Source of the DNA: Lagopus muta
Lineage: Eukaryota > Chordata > Aves > Galliformes > Phasianidae
NCBI RefSeq assembly: GCF_023343835.1
Contig: NC_064448.1
Span: 13,485,531-13,549,530 of the forward strand
Reading direction: 5' to 3'
DNA: 64,000 nucleotides
Shown: one piece after another, positions 62,320-64,000 of the stretch
Layout: every line of letters begins with the position of its first letter
Position numbering within the stretch: the first letter of the stretch is position 1
Made by a program: the position numbers and the translations under genes
The notes under the pieces: model-generated
Databases searched by the model: none
What the model was told of the DNA's origin: nothing
Seen by the model: the letters and a program-made list of their open reading frames with translations, nothing else

Positions 62320-64000
62320 CGCTGGTCGGCAAATTTGGTGCTTGTCGAAGCAGGTCGGGTACCATCAGCTCCCCAGGGAGCTTCTGCGGCTTCCCCGCCA
62401 GAGCAGCTGCAGTTTCTATTTGTCTGAAGATGGTGCCTTGGCTTTGGTGAATTAATACCAAGCACGGCCTCAGCACAAACTGCCTGGGTAAAGGAGCACA
62501 GCCTGCACCAGGAGGAAGAGCAGCGCGGGCACAGCGTGGCACGAACAGCTTTCCTACTCAGGAGGCCGTGCTGAGCTCTCCCTCGCCTCAGGCACCAGGC
62601 ATGCGGTGAGCCTGCATTCCAGCTACACCCAGGTGGCTGGGAAAGTCACCCCTATCAGGTCCAGCATCTGCAGCCACCTCAGCCAGCTGAGAAACATGCT
62701 TCCAACGCTGCCTTTGTAGCAAGCAAAGACTGATGGGTACCAAGGAAAACCCACTTTCCTCCTTTGGAACTGACATACGTTTAAAAAGGGGAGGCAAAAT
62801 GTGTTTCTCACTATGTGCTGTGCTGTCTCAGAACTTTGCTGCTAACACGCTCACCTTGCCAAAGAAACCATCCATTGAAACCAAGCTCTACGCAATGCTG
62901 CTGGTATTTCTTTAGCCAAACAAAAGATTGTTTACTGCTGTAAACCTCCTTCAAAGAACACCATTAAAGAAAGGAAAGCACACTCACATACCAGCCCCAG
63001 GTTTGTTTGTACATGTAACAGAATCAGAGCTCTGCATACAGCTTGTAAGCAGCAGAAAGCACGAGTAGAGGATGCTCTCAGCCACAGCACAGCTTGTGCC
63101 AAGTCGCAGCTCTGAGCTCTCCTTCTTCCATGCTTGTAACACGTTTCAGTTTACACAGCCACCCAACAACAGAGCTCACTTGGTTTCTTTTAGGTGCAAG
63201 AAGACTGGGTGCTGCAGGCCAGGTGATGGACTGAATAAGGTGGGAGTCCAGCCTTCTCTAGAGGGGGGAAGCTGCTGCTGCCTGTAGAATCATGGTAAAA
63301 CAAAACATTTGGAGGCAAAACTAACTGGTCCTTTTTGGTTCATTAGTGATCCTAGATCCACTACCCTTCAAGCTCAAGCTGCATTTGGGGACACGATAAG
63401 CCCAGCTGAGCTTGTGGACTCACACCCTGTCTACTAACACACAGGTTTGCAACCAATCCGTTCACAGGCTGAGTCACCAGGCATCTTCCAATTTCTTCTC
63501 ACAGCTTCCTGGTGTATCCAGTACAATGGACAAATTCTTTCCTAACTGCAGTGAACAAACAGCTCGTCTCACTGCAGACAGGGCTGCAGGATACACATTC
63601 AGTCTCAGTGATTAACAGGTTACAAACTAATGCTGACAGACACCTCGCTCTGCTCTGCTGCTCACACTCAACCTAAGCTGTAGCAAAAATCTTCCATAAA
63701 CCACGCTGCTGAAACAAAGAAAAAGCCCGGAAAGGAAACAGAAGTCACACATGTCTGTAAATCAAAGCAGATGATTTATTTATGCAACTCAAAGTGATGA
63801 CAACTTGTAGTGCAAGTTCCTTTATTTTGAAATGAAATACCTGCAGTCTCAAAGACATCACGCTTTGCTATCATCTGTCTTCTTACAACCCCAACCCATG
63901 CAGCAATACACACTTCACACTTCTGAGGACAAGGAACTACCTCCTCACAGCTCCACAGACAATTACTTCTTCACTGTATACCACTGGGACTCCAGGGAAA
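62320..64000. other. Upstream flank of the ferlin, no gene recognised
   Basis: AT-richer sequence without convincing coding exons. Two AATAAA signals on the minus strand at 63775-63780 and 63821-63826 suggest that the 3' UTR of another minus-strand gene may end here, its body lying to the right of the window. Confidence 0.4.
63775..63826 (-). terminator. Candidate poly(A) signals of a neighbouring minus-strand gene
   Basis: Minus-strand AATAAA occurs at 63821-63826 and again at 63775-63780, 46 bases apart. Such pairs are common at gene ends, but no coding sequence is visible in the window to support it. Confidence 0.35.

Overview
The window is vertebrate, almost certainly avian, nuclear DNA. 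The evidence is compact GC-rich introns, many 3' ends of CR1 LINEs (the dominant repeat of bird genomes, with the characteristic 3' end ATTCTxTGATTCTGTGA), and no SINE/Alu-like sequence. No bacterial operons, CRISPR arrays or tRNAs were seen. I traced three complete multi-exon genes exon by exon. All lie on the minus strand in the same direction, so their 5' ends are on the right.

Right to left: (1) 28.6-62.0 kb, a type-II ferlin with 45 coding exons (2022 aa; C2A to C2G, Fer domains, C-terminal membrane anchor), best called FER1L4. (2) 5.9-26.6 kb, an ASAP-family Arf GTPase-activating protein with 25 coding exons (885 aa; BAR, PH, ArfGAP, ankyrin repeats, short proline-rich linker, SH3), closest to ASAP1/ASAP2 but apparently a separate paralogue. 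(3) 0.25-2.55 kb, an alpha-2,3-sialyltransferase of the ST3GAL1/ST3GAL2 group with 6 coding exons (313 aa), a candidate ST3GAL8. The exon chains sum to 6069, 2658 and 942 nt. Each is divisible by three, has GT-AG junctions and has no internal stop, so all three look functional.

Between the sialyltransferase and ASAP (2.55-5.9 kb) lie a CpG-rich promoter region, a TG/TCTG microsatellite and a truncated endogenous retrovirus in the sense orientation (LTR, tRNA-Leu-like primer site, decayed start of gag). Between ASAP and the ferlin (26.6-28.2 kb) lie a degenerate minisatellite, a CR1 fragment and the ferlin poly(A) signal. Beyond the ferlin start (62.0-64.0 kb) are a CpG-rich promoter and unassigned sequence with two poly(A) signals that may mark the end of a further minus-strand gene.

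The genes do not form a pathway: one sialylates Golgi glycans, one regulates Arf GTPases and membrane curvature, and one is a C2-domain membrane-fusion or repair protein. Their interest is as a block. The human relatives FER1L6, ASAP1 and ST3GAL1 lie in the same order on 8q24, so this window looks like the ohnologous counterpart of that region, with ASAP and ST3GAL copies that I believe mammals lack.
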